64,000 bases of DNA, from NCBI GenBank assembly GCA_023426145.1, contig JAFABG010000041.1:21688-85687 (forward strand). The letters are read 5' to 3'. The notes under the pieces were generated by a model that saw nothing but the letters and a program-made list of their open reading frames with translations, had not been told where the DNA came from and searched no databases. Within the stretch, counting starts at the first letter, position 1; every line of letters begins with the position of its first letter. The translations under genes were made by a program, and so were the position numbers. Below are positions 35,727 to 43,842 of this stretch, piece by piece. The DNA comes from Bacteroidota bacterium (GTDB lineage Bacteria; Bacteroidota; Bacteroidia; Bacteroidales; Bacteroidaceae).

Positions 35727-35808
35727 GAAATTATTGTTTAAGCAACTTTGCAAAGGTAATCCTCTTCCTTGACAAATCCTATATTTGGATACAAAAAAAG
35801 ATTAAATA

Positions 35809-35839
35809 TTTGTAGTTCAAAATAAAATAGTTAACTTTG
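35809..35839 (+). promoter_or_regulatory. Promoter of rpsF-rpsR-rplI
   Basis: TTTG at 35809-35812, 19 bp, then TAACTTTG at 35832-35839: a perfect Bacteroides promoter. The leader to rpsF is about 38 bases and AT-rich. Confidence 0.8.
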
Positions 35840-35882
35840 CACCCGCAATTTAAAAATAAATTATTTATTTAATTAAACGAGT

Positions 35883-36227
35883 ATGAATCAATACGAAACC
35901 GTTTTCATTTTAACTCCCGTTTTATCTGATGTTCAGATGAAGGAAGCGGTAGAAAAATTCAAAGGTATTCTTCAAGCTGAAGGTGCTGAGATTATCAATG
36001 AGGAAAACTGGGGACTTAAGAAATTGGCTTACCCAATTCAAAAGAAGTCTACAGGTTTTTATCAGTTGGTAGAGTTCAATGCAGAACCTGCTGTAATTGA
36101 CAAGTTGGAACTTAACTTCCGTCGTGATGAACGCGTTATCCGTTTCTTGACTTTCAAAATGGACAAGTATGCTGCGGAATATGCTGCTAAAAGAAGAAGT
36201 GTTAAATCAAACAAAAAGGAGGATTAA
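35883..36227 (+). CDS. rpsF: 30S ribosomal protein S6
   Basis: S6 binds the central domain of 16S rRNA together with S18. The 114-residue protein starts MNQYETVFILTPVL and holds the conserved NWGLKKLAYPIQKKSTGFY stretch and RRDERVIRFLTFKMDK. The tail (KRRSVKSNKKED) is basic. It is the first gene of the S6-S18-L9 operon; rpsR begins 2 bp after its stop. Confidence 0.97.
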   Translation: MNQYETVFILTPVLSDVQMKEAVEKFKGILQAEGAEIINEENWGLKKLAYPIQKKSTGFYQLVEFNAEPAVIDKLELNFRRDERVIRFLTFKMDKYAAEYAAKRRSVKSNKKED

Positions 36228-36229
36228 TC

Positions 36230-36502
36230 ATGGCACAACAAACTCAATCAGAAATTAGATATTTAACTCCGCCCTCAGTAGACGTAAAGAAGAAAAAATA
36301 CTGTCGTTTCAAAAAGAGCGGTATCCGTTATATCGACTACAAAGATCCTGAATTCTTGAAGAAATTCTTGAATGAACAAGGCAAAATTTTGCCTCGTCGC
36401 ATCACCGGTACTTCTTTGAAATTCCAACGTCGTATCGCACAAGCTGTGAAGAGAGCTCGTCACTTGGCATTGTTGCCTTATGTAACTGACATGATGAAAT
36501 AA
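36230..36502 (+). CDS. rpsR: 30S ribosomal protein S18
   Basis: S18 pairs with S6 on the platform of the 30S subunit. The 90-residue protein has CRFKKSGIRYIDYKDPEFL and the C-terminal core GKILPRRITGTSLKFQRRIA, then KRARHLALLPY. It lies between rpsF and rplI, in the order conserved in most bacteria. Confidence 0.97.
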   Translation: MAQQTQSEIRYLTPPSVDVKKKKYCRFKKSGIRYIDYKDPEFLKKFLNEQGKILPRRITGTSLKFQRRIAQAVKRARHLALLPYVTDMMK

Positions 36503-36516
36503 GAAGGAGGAAAAGT

Positions 36517-36960
36517 ATGGAAATTATATTAAAAGAAGACATCGCGAACTTGGGCTATAAGAACGATATCGTAAACGTGAAATCCGGATACGGTCGTAAT
36601 TACTTGATCCCAACTGGAAAAGCTATCATTGCTTCTCCTTCTGCTAAGAAAATGTTGGCTGAAGATTTGAAACAACGTGCTCACAAACTTGAGAAAATCA
36701 AGAAAGATGCTGAAGCAGCTGCTGCTAAATTGGAAGGCGTTACTTTGACTATCGCAACTAAAGTTAGCTCTACTGGTACTATCTTTGGTTCTGTTAGCAA
36801 TATTCAGATAGCTGAAGCTTTGGCTAAGCTAGGTCACGAAGTTGACAGAAAGACTATTGTTGTTAAAGAAGCTGTGAAAGAAGTTGGTAATTACAAAGCT
36901 GTTGTAAGACTTCACAAGGAAGTTTCTGTTGAAATTCCTTTTGAGGTAGTTGCTGAATAA
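36517..36960 (+). CDS. rplI: 50S ribosomal protein L9
   Basis: The 147-residue protein has the N-terminal rRNA-binding domain (MEIILKEDIANLGYKNDIV, then GYGRNYLIPTGKA), a long central helix (about 45-75) and the C-terminal domain with TGTIFGSVSNIQIAEAL. It is preceded by a purine-rich AGAAGGAGG stretch at 36502-36510, close to a Shine-Dalgarno site. The operon ends at the hairpin at 36982-37019. Confidence 0.97.
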   Translation: MEIILKEDIANLGYKNDIVNVKSGYGRNYLIPTGKAIIASPSAKKMLAEDLKQRAHKLEKIKKDAEAAAAKLEGVTLTIATKVSSTGTIFGSVSNIQIAEALAKLGHEVDRKTIVVKEAVKEVGNYKAVVRLHKEVSVEIPFEVVAE

Positions 36961-36981
36961 GAGCAAATTAACATCTCATAT

Positions 36982-37019
36982 AAAAAAGCGATTTATTCTA
37001 ATGGATAAATCGCTTTTTT
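36982..37019 (+). terminator. Terminator of the rpsF operon
   Basis: The arms 36982-36996 and 37005-37019 form a perfect 15-bp stem around an 8-base loop, followed by more T residues (ten in all from 37014). The stem core is GCGATTTAT. Confidence 0.9.
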
Positions 37020-37038
37020 TTTTCATCTTTGCCGGAGT

Positions 37039-38685
37039 ATGAAAATCACACGTTGTTATCTGGCTAAAATCGTTATACTGTTACTGGCTCTCTCGGGAGG
37101 TGGTAATGCATTGTATGCAGATAATGAGTTGAAGATGTTGGCGGATTCTTTGCATAAAATGATTGATGCTAAACCTATTTTCGTTAAGAAGAAGGAACTT
37201 CGGATTGATCAAATAAAATATTTGCTTAAGGATGCGCGAATTACACCGGAAAACGAATACAATGTTAATCTTCAATTGTTTAATGAATATAAGAAGTTTC
37301 AAATAGATTCTGCTATTCATTATGTGGATCGAAACCTAGCAATAGCTAGGCAGCTTAACAGACCTTTCTTTAAATATGAGTCCTCTTTACAACTTAGCCT
37401 TTTATATTCCATGTGTGGCAGATATAGGGAGGCTGAACTTCTTTTGGTAAGTATTAAACCTGCCGACCTTCCGCATTCCTTGTTAGCGGTCTACTATGAA
37501 ACTTATGCTCGCTTCTGGGAATATTATTCTATCACAGCTACTAGTGGGCAGTACGATAAACAGAGAGAGACTTACCAAGATTCATTATATTCGTTAATGG
37601 ATCATACTTCTTTTGAGTATAAATTGTCTCAAGCTTATTATTATGGTACACGTGATTCTATTAAATCAATGCGTATACTGAATGAACTACTTAATGCTGA
37701 AGAAGTTGGTACACCTAACTATGCCATGATTACTCATTCTTATGCGATGATGAGTAGATATTATAAGAAAGAAGATGAGACAAAAAAATATCTTATGAGA
37801 TCTGCAATCGCCGATATAAAGAACGCTACTCGTGAAACAGCTTCTTTGCAAGCCCTTGCACTCATTCAATATGAGCAAAATAATCTGGCAGATGCTTTTA
37901 AGTTTACGCAGTCGGCTATTGACGATGTGGTTTCCTCCGGAATCCATTTTCGGGCAATGGAAATTTACAAATTTTATTCTATTATAAATACGGCTTATCA
38001 GACGCAGGAGGCACGCTCTAAGTCGAATTTAATCACTTTTCTTGTATCAACTTCTGTGACTCTTTTTCTTGTTCTCGTATTGGTTGTGTTTATTTATCTT
38101 CAGATGAAGAAAACGATGAGAATGAAGCAAGCATTGGCACAGAGTAATGAGGAACTTTTGCGGTTGAATAATATTCTGAATAGCATGAATTGCGAATTGA
38201 ATGAGAAAAATGATCAACTTTGTGAGATCAACAATGTTAAGGAACATTATATTGCTCAATTCTTTGATGTGTGTTTTAATTATATCCATAAAATGGAGAA
38301 ATATCAGAATGCCTTATATAAAATAGCAATCAATAAATGCTATGATGAGTTGATTAAAAAGTTAAAATCGCCTTCGTTGATTGATGATGAGTTGTCGGCT
38401 CTATATAATCGTTTCGATACAGTGTTTTTAAGTTTATACCCTAATTTTGTAGTAGACTTTAATGCTTTACTAAAAGACGATGAGAAAATAATACTCAAAC
38501 CAGACACCTTATTAAATAGAGAACTCCGTATTTATGCCTTGTTACGTTTGGGCATTAATGATAGCGGGAAAATCGCCAACTTTCTTAGATGTTCTACAAG
38601 TACTGTTTATAATTATCGTACTAAAATGAGGAATAAGTCTGCCATGGACCGAGATGAATTTGAAAATGAAATTATGAAAATCTGA
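37039..38685 (+). CDS. DUF6377 membrane regulator with TPR-like and HTH parts
   Basis: This 548-residue protein has a Sec signal or anchor (about 7-28), an exported helical repeat region (about 40-325) that looks like degenerate TPRs, a transmembrane helix (about 330-352), a coiled coil (about 355-395) and a C-terminal cytoplasmic part ending in a LuxR-like helix-turn-helix (NDSGKIANFLRCSTSTVYNY, about 515-534). It is the DUF6377 type of Bacteroides one-component regulator: sensing outside, DNA binding inside. It lies upstream of the glycoside operon, so that operon is its likely target. A CATCTTTG box only 8 bp before the ATG suggests a very short leader. Confidence 0.88.
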   Translation: MKITRCYLAKIVILLLALSGGGNALYADNELKMLADSLHKMIDAKPIFVKKKELRIDQIKYLLKDARITPENEYNVNLQLFNEYKKFQIDSAIHYVDRNLAIARQLNRPFFKYESSLQLSLLYSMCGRYREAELLLVSIKPADLPHSLLAVYYETYARFWEYYSITATSGQYDKQRETYQDSLYSLMDHTSFEYKLSQAYYYGTRDSIKSMRILNELLNAEEVGTPNYAMITHSYAMMSRYYKKEDETKKYLMRSAIADIKNATRETASLQALALIQYEQNNLADAFKFTQSAIDDVVSSGIHFRAMEIYKFYSIINTAYQTQEARSKSNLITFLVSTSVTLFLVLVLVVFIYLQMKKTMRMKQALAQSNEELLRLNNILNSMNCELNEKNDQLCEINNVKEHYIAQFFDVCFNYIHKMEKYQNALYKIAINKCYDELIKKLKSPSLIDDELSALYNRFDTVFLSLYPNFVVDFNALLKDDEKIILKPDTLLNRELRIYALLRLGINDSGKIANFLRCSTSTVYNYRTKMRNKSAMDRDEFENEIMKI

Positions 38686-38848
38686 CCAATATAGCTAATA
38701 TTGTGCCAAATCTTAAGTCTTCCTCTTTCTAACTAATCTACATTTTATTCGTATTGTAATGCTATTAAGTATCTGATATTTAGTAGTTAATGGCTTTTGG
38801 TGTTCTACATAAAGTTTTGTAAGCCTAATTAAGCGTCGTTTATTTGGC

Positions 38849-38856
38849 TAGTTTTG
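38849..38856 (+). promoter_or_regulatory. Possible -7 box of the glycoside operon
   Basis: TAGTTTTG is a perfect -7 box 83 bp before the first oxidoreductase ATG. A TTTG at 38816-38819 is too far (29 bp) for normal spacing, which would fit a promoter that needs an activator such as the DUF6377 protein. Confidence 0.4.
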
Positions 38857-38938
38857 TGATATCGGTTTTTAAGGGGATTACTCTTCCGTTAAAAGCCGAT
38901 TACCTATGTATTGTTTGTACTTAAATTCACTATGTTTT

Positions 38939-40057
38939 ATGAATGCACAGTTTTCACCAGACACAAAAATAAAGGTTGGAATAATCGGTTTCGGTAGGAT
39001 GGGAAGATTCTATTGGGAGGCGATGCGTAAAAGTGGTCGATGGGATATCGCTTATATCTGTGACACAGATCCTTCATCGCGCGAAATTGCGAGAAAATTA
39101 TCTCCCGAATCTCGCATTGTTGATAAGACTCAGTATGTTTTTGAGGACCCGTCCGTTCAAGTTGTTGGACTTTTCACCTTAGCAGATTCCAGATCTCAAC
39201 AAATAGAAATGGCTATCCGATATGGTAAACATATTATTGCAGAAAAGCCTGTAGCAGATACAATGGAAAAGGAGTGGGAGGTGATTGAACTAATTGAAAA
39301 TTCAACGATCTTTTCCACAGTTAATCTCTATTTGAGGAATTCCTGGTATCACAATTTGATGAAAGATTATATTCGTCAAGGGGAGATTGGCGAATTGGCT
39401 ATCATTCGTATTTGCCATATGACTCCCGGATTGGCACCCGGCGAAGGGCATGAGTATGAAGGACCTGCTTTTCATGATTGCGGGATGCATTATGTTGACA
39501 TTGTCCGTTGGTATGCAGAAAGTGAATATCGGACTTGGAATGCACAAGGTATCAATATGTGGAGCTACAAGGACCCTTGGTGGATTCAGTGTCATGGGAC
39601 TTTTCAGAATGGCGTTGTTTTTGATATCACTCAAGGCTTCGTTTATGGGCAGTTGGCAAAGGATCAAACGCATAATGCATATACCGATATTATCGGAACG
39701 AAAGGTATTGTGCGTATGACGCATGATTTTAATACGGCTGTTGTCGACTTGCATGGGGTGAATCAGACACTTCGCGTTGAAAAACCTTTTGGAGGTAAAA
39801 ACATAGATGTGCTATGTGATTTGTTTGCCGATTCGATACTCCTTGGTAAACGTGATTCTCGTTTGCCGTTATTATATGATTCTACCATTGCATCAGAATA
39901 TGCTTGGAAGTTCTTGCAGAATGCACGGATGAATGATTTGCCCTCTATTGGCAATTTACAGACGCTTGAACAGATACGTGAGCGCAGAAAAAAGATGAAA
40001 AACGGGTACGGGTTGCTCCACAGTAATCCTCCAGTGATAATTAACCCCTTAAAATAA
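38939..40057 (+). CDS. Gfo/Idh/MocA family oxidoreductase (cytoplasmic)
   Basis: The start is the ATG at 38939 (MNAQFSPDTKIKV); the longer upstream frame lacks a plausible leader. The 372-residue protein has an N-terminal Rossmann fold with VGIIGFGRMG (13-22), IAEKPVADT near 101-109, which holds the catalytic-site Lys of the EKP motif, and the C-terminal alpha-beta domain. No signal peptide is seen, so it acts in the cytoplasm. In the 3-keto glycoside route a cytoplasmic enzyme of this family reduces 3-keto sugar back to sugar; that role is inferred from the operon. Confidence 0.9.
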   Translation: MNAQFSPDTKIKVGIIGFGRMGRFYWEAMRKSGRWDIAYICDTDPSSREIARKLSPESRIVDKTQYVFEDPSVQVVGLFTLADSRSQQIEMAIRYGKHIIAEKPVADTMEKEWEVIELIENSTIFSTVNLYLRNSWYHNLMKDYIRQGEIGELAIIRICHMTPGLAPGEGHEYEGPAFHDCGMHYVDIVRWYAESEYRTWNAQGINMWSYKDPWWIQCHGTFQNGVVFDITQGFVYGQLAKDQTHNAYTDIIGTKGIVRMTHDFNTAVVDLHGVNQTLRVEKPFGGKNIDVLCDLFADSILLGKRDSRLPLLYDSTIASEYAWKFLQNARMNDLPSIGNLQTLEQIRERRKKMKNGYGLLHSNPPVIINPLK

Positions 40058-40063
40058 TAAACT

Positions 40064-41551
40064 ATGTCAGACTTTTCAAGAAGGAAATTTCTTAAAACGG
40101 GAGCTGCAGCCTTAGCAGGCATAACGATTGCTCCAAGTTCGATTCTGGGTATGAGCCATGGGCACGTCCCTCCTAGTGATAAATTGAATCTTGCCGCTGT
40201 AGGAATTGGCGGGATGGGGCATGCCAATATCAACCATGTGAAAGATACGGAGAACATTGTGGCGCTATGTGACGTGGATTGGAAATATGCTAAAGGTGTA
40301 TTTGAGCAATTCCCTAAAGCAAAGAAATACTGGGATTATCGTAAGATGTATGAGGAAATGGGAAAATCCATTGATGGAGTGATTGTTGCGACGGCCGATC
40401 ACACTCATGCTATCATTACGGCAGATGCAATGACGATGGGGAAACACGTGTTTTGCCAGAAACCATTGACTCACTCGGTGTACGAATCTCGTTTGTTAAC
40501 TAAGCTTGCTGCATCTACTGGTGTGGCTACTCAAATGGGTAATCAAGGAGCTTCTGATGAAGGTACCGACTTAGTTTGTGAGTGGATTTGGAATGGAGAG
40601 ATTGGTGAAGTGACCAAAGTAGAATGTGCCACTGATCGACCTATTTGGCCTCAAGGCTTAAATGCTCCTGAGAAGGTAGATCCTATTCCAAACACCTTAA
40701 ATTGGGACCTTTTCACTGGACCAGCCAAACTGAATGCTTTCAATGAAGTTTATCATCCTTGGAATTGGCGTGGTTGGTGGGATTATGGAACTGGTGCTTT
40801 AGGTGATATGGCTTGCCATATTCTACATCAGCCATTTAGAGCCTTGAAGTTGGGATACCCAACCAAAGTGGAAGGTTCATCTACTTTGTTACTTAATGCG
40901 TGTGCTCCACAAGCTCAGCATGTAAAAATGATCTTTCCTGCTCGTGATAATATGCCTAAACTCGCCATGCCAGAAGTCGAAATACATTGGTATGATGGAG
41001 GTTTGATGCCCGAACGTCCGAAAGGATTTCCTGAAGGGAAACAGTTAATGGGACCTGGAGGGGGTCTCACCATTTTCCACGGCACTAAAGATACACTTAT
41101 TTGTGGGTGCTACGGTCAACAACCTTTCTTGTTGTCGGGTCGTGTCCCTAATGCACCGAAAGTTTGTCGTCGTATTCCTAATGCAATGAATGGTGGTCAT
41201 GAGATGGATTGGGTGCGTGCTTGTAAGGAAAATAAGTCAAATCGCGTGATGACTAAATCAGACTTTTCTGAGGCAGGTCCGATGAATGAAATGGTAGTGA
41301 TGGGTGTGTTGGCTATCCGTCTACAAGGGTTGAACAAAACACTGCAATGGGATGGTGCTAATATGAGATTCACCAATATTGGTGATGAGGAAACTCTACG
41401 AATTTGTATTAAAGATGGATTTACTATTCATGACGGTCATCCCTCGTTCAATAAAACATGGACAGAGCCTATTAATGCAAAACAATTTGCTGCCGAATTG
41501 GTGAAACATAACTACCGTGAAGGGTGGAAGTTGCCTGATATGCCGAGATAG
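40064..41551 (+). CDS. Tat-exported Gfo/Idh/MocA family oxidoreductase
   Basis: This 495-residue protein starts with a twin-arginine signal (SRRKFLKTGAAALAG, about 5-19), so it folds with its NAD(P) in the cytoplasm and is exported. The Rossmann part starts LNLAAVGIGGMGHANI, with FCQKPLTHS as the EKP-like motif. The C-terminal part has WNWRGWWDYGTGALGDMACH, typical of the large periplasmic Gfo/Idh members. In the known pathway such an enzyme oxidises C3 of a glycoside. It starts 6 bp after the first oxidoreductase. Confidence 0.92.
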   Translation: MSDFSRRKFLKTGAAALAGITIAPSSILGMSHGHVPPSDKLNLAAVGIGGMGHANINHVKDTENIVALCDVDWKYAKGVFEQFPKAKKYWDYRKMYEEMGKSIDGVIVATADHTHAIITADAMTMGKHVFCQKPLTHSVYESRLLTKLAASTGVATQMGNQGASDEGTDLVCEWIWNGEIGEVTKVECATDRPIWPQGLNAPEKVDPIPNTLNWDLFTGPAKLNAFNEVYHPWNWRGWWDYGTGALGDMACHILHQPFRALKLGYPTKVEGSSTLLLNACAPQAQHVKMIFPARDNMPKLAMPEVEIHWYDGGLMPERPKGFPEGKQLMGPGGGLTIFHGTKDTLICGCYGQQPFLLSGRVPNAPKVCRRIPNAMNGGHEMDWVRACKENKSNRVMTKSDFSEAGPMNEMVVMGVLAIRLQGLNKTLQWDGANMRFTNIGDEETLRICIKDGFTIHDGHPSFNKTWTEPINAKQFAAELVKHNYREGWKLPDMPR

Positions 41552-41589
41552 AACGATATTAAAGATTAAAAAAATAAATTGATAGTATT

Positions 41590-42462
41590 ATGAAGAAAGT
41601 ATTTTATTCATTTGCCTGCTGTTTAGCGGTAGGAGTTTTAGCTTCTTGCAATGCTCAGAAGAAAAACAATACAGCTCAGGAAGACCAATCTGCTAAAGAA
41701 GTCACTTTATCTTATTCGAAAACAATGAAAGCTGCTGAAACAGATAGTATGAAGTTTGCCGTTGATGCGGATGGTTACATCACCATTTTTGATGGTAAAA
41801 CATTGAATGGCTGGCGAGGCTATGGAAAAGATAGAGTTCCTTCCAAATGGACGATTGAAGACGGTTGCCTTAAGTTTAACGGAACCGGCGGTGGTGAAGC
41901 CCAAGAAGGTGATGGCGGAGATTTGATCTTTGCTCATAAATTCAAAAACTTCGAGCTGGAATTGGAATGGAAAATATCCAAAGGGGGCAATTCAGGTATT
42001 TTTTATCTAGCTCAGGAGGTAAGTTCTAAGGATAAGGATGGGAAGGAAGTCTATGAACCGATCTATATCTCGGCACCGGAGTATCAAGTGCTTGACAATG
42101 CCAATCACCCAGATGCTAAACTCGGTAAGGATAATAATCGGCAGTCTGCTTCCTTATATGATATGATTCCTGCAGTTCCTCAGAATTCAAAGCCTTTTGG
42201 AGAATGGAATAAAGCAAAGATTATGGTGTATAAAGGTACGGTAGTTCATGGTCAAAATGATGAAAATGTACTCGAATATCATTTGTGGACCAAACAATGG
42301 ACTGACATGTTGCAAGCAAGTAAGTTCAGTGAAGAGAAATGGCCTTTGGCTTTCGAATTGTTGAATAATTGTGGGGGAGAAAATCATGAAGGTTTTATTG
42401 GCATGCAAGATCATGGCGATGATGTTTGGTTCCGCAATATTCGCATAAAAGTACTCGACTGA
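41590..42462 (+). CDS. DUF1080 lipoprotein (3-keto-disaccharide hydrolase family)
   Basis: This 290-residue protein has a lipoprotein signal with GVLASC (Cys20) and a concanavalin-like DUF1080 domain (about 60-288): ISIFDGKTLNGWRG-like ITIFDGKTLNGWRG, GDLIFAHKFKNFELELEW, KGGNSGIFYLA and APEYQVLDN are the family blocks. DUF1080 members cleave or hydrate 3-keto glycosides. It is placed 38 bp after the Tat oxidoreductase, consistent with acting on its product at the cell envelope. Confidence 0.92.
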   Translation: MKKVFYSFACCLAVGVLASCNAQKKNNTAQEDQSAKEVTLSYSKTMKAAETDSMKFAVDADGYITIFDGKTLNGWRGYGKDRVPSKWTIEDGCLKFNGTGGGEAQEGDGGDLIFAHKFKNFELELEWKISKGGNSGIFYLAQEVSSKDKDGKEVYEPIYISAPEYQVLDNANHPDAKLGKDNNRQSASLYDMIPAVPQNSKPFGEWNKAKIMVYKGTVVHGQNDENVLEYHLWTKQWTDMLQASKFSEEKWPLAFELLNNCGGENHEGFIGMQDHGDDVWFRNIRIKVLD

Positions 42463-42479
42463 TTTTAAAATCTACCACC

Positions 42480-43388
42480 ATGAAACTCCGAACAAATTTA
42501 TGCATATTGGCACTTTTGCTAGTTGCGTCAGTTACTGTCACGGCACAAACCAAAATTAAAAATCACAAAGAAGTAGCCATTCAACTGTATTCTGTCAGGG
42601 ATATTTTGAATAAAGTTGATAATAAAAATGGCAAATGCGATCCCGCTTACATCGCTTTGCTAAAAGATTTAGCTGAAATGGGATATACTGCGGTAGAGGC
42701 AGCCAATTATAGCGATGGGAAGTTTTATGATCGAACACCGCAACAATTTAAGAATGATGTTGAATCTGCCGGATTAAAAGTATTATCTTCTCATTGCACT
42801 CGAAGTTTATCTGATGAAGAACTGGCTTCGGGCGATTTCTCAAAGTCGATTCAGTGGTGGGATCAGTGCATTGCCGATCATAAAGCTGCTGGTATGTCAT
42901 ATATTGTGGCTCCGTGGATGAATCTTCCTAAAACCCTAAAAGAACTTGATACCTATTGTGCATACTATAATGAAATAGGCAAGCGATGTCTGGATCAAGG
43001 GTTGTTGTTTGGATATCATAATCATGCGCATGAATTTCAGAAGATTGAAGATAAAGTGATGTATGACTATATGCTTGAACATACCAATCCAGCCTATGTG
43101 TTTTTTCAAATGGATGTGTATTGGGTCGTTCGGGGGCAAGTCAGTCCGGTTGATTATTTTAATAAATATCCTGGTCGATTCAAGATGTTCCACATCAAAG
43201 ATCACAGAGAAATTGGGCAAAGTGGAATGGTCGGTTTCGACGCAATCTTCAAGAATGCAAAGACAGCAGGAGTGAGGCATATTGTTGCAGAAATAGAACA
43301 TTATAGCATGCCTGTAGAAAAGAGTATTGAAGAGAGTCTCGACTATTTATTAAATGCTCCTTTTGTTAAGAAAACATATGTCGAATAA
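42480..43388 (+). CDS. Exported sugar phosphate isomerase/epimerase-like protein
   Basis: The start is the ATG at 42480, which begins a Sec signal peptide (MKLRTNLCILALLLVASVTV, cleavage near TAQ). The 302-residue protein is an AP-endonuclease-2-type TIM barrel: VAIQLYSVRDIL, YTAVEAANYSDG, FGYHNHAHEF, FQMDVYWVVRGQ and MFHIKDH carry the metal ligands (His, Glu, Asp). The family does not need a phosphorylated substrate; here, being exported and next to DUF1080, it probably acts as a 3-keto glycoside lyase or a hydratase. Which of the two cannot be told from sequence. Confidence 0.9.
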   Translation: MKLRTNLCILALLLVASVTVTAQTKIKNHKEVAIQLYSVRDILNKVDNKNGKCDPAYIALLKDLAEMGYTAVEAANYSDGKFYDRTPQQFKNDVESAGLKVLSSHCTRSLSDEELASGDFSKSIQWWDQCIADHKAAGMSYIVAPWMNLPKTLKELDTYCAYYNEIGKRCLDQGLLFGYHNHAHEFQKIEDKVMYDYMLEHTNPAYVFFQMDVYWVVRGQVSPVDYFNKYPGRFKMFHIKDHREIGQSGMVGFDAIFKNAKTAGVRHIVAEIEHYSMPVEKSIEESLDYLLNAPFVKKTYVE

Positions 43389-43410
43389 TGGGGTAGAGAT
43401 GGGATAAAAA

Positions 43411-43442
43411 AAAGTCTGATATGCATTTGCATATCAGACTTT
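43411..43442. terminator. Hairpin terminator after the glycoside operon
   Basis: AAAGTCTGATATGCA (43411-43425) and its perfect complement (43428-43442) form a 15-bp stem; five further A residues lie upstream of the left arm and a T-rich stretch lies downstream. It separates the operon from the convergent Ala-rich lipoprotein gene and may serve both. Confidence 0.85.
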
Positions 43443-43464
43443 CAATTTTTTCAGGCTGTCTGAA

Positions 43465-43683
43465 TTATTCAGCTACAGCTGCTTGAGTTGCAGTGCTATC
43501 AGCGCTCAAAGTGTCAGCTGCTGCTGCGGCTGCTGCTTCAGCTTCAGCTGCTTCTACTGCTGCGATTGAGTCAGCGATACGGATAGAATCTTGTTGAGCT
43601 TTTGCTGCTTCAGCTGCTTTGTTACCACAAGATGCGAATGATACTGCTACGATAGCTACTGCCATCAAAACTAATTTTTTCAT
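43465..43683 (-). CDS. Ala-rich small lipoprotein
   Basis: This 72-residue protein has a lipoprotein signal (VSFASC, Cys19) followed by a very Ala/Glu-rich stretch (KAAEAAKAQQDSIRIADSIA, then EAEAAAAAAADT). The mature part has no fold that can be named; it would form a helix and then a flexible Thr/Ser/Ala tail. Such short lipoproteins are frequent in Bacteroides and usually highly expressed. A -7 box TAACTTTG is at 43736-43743. Confidence 0.8.
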   Translation of the reverse strand: MKKLVLMAVAIVAVSFASCGNKAAEAAKAQQDSIRIADSIAAVEAAEAEAAAAAAADTLSADSTATQAAVAE

Positions 43684-43735
43684 TTTCTTTGCTTTTTAAA
43701 AACGTAATACAATCAATTGCTTTATTAAAACGTTG

Positions 43736-43743
43736 CAAAGTTA
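43736..43743 (-). promoter_or_regulatory. -7 box of the Ala-rich lipoprotein gene
   Basis: TAACTTTG on the minus strand is a perfect -7 box, 53 bp before the ATG. No TTTG at -33. Confidence 0.5.
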
Positions 43744-43842
43744 TGTACTTTTTCAATATGTTGTTCTCGAAAAGGCAACTATTTTTATATTTTTTTTTAG
43801 AACCTTTTTATATGCCCTTTAAAGCCCTTTTTTATAGTGCCT

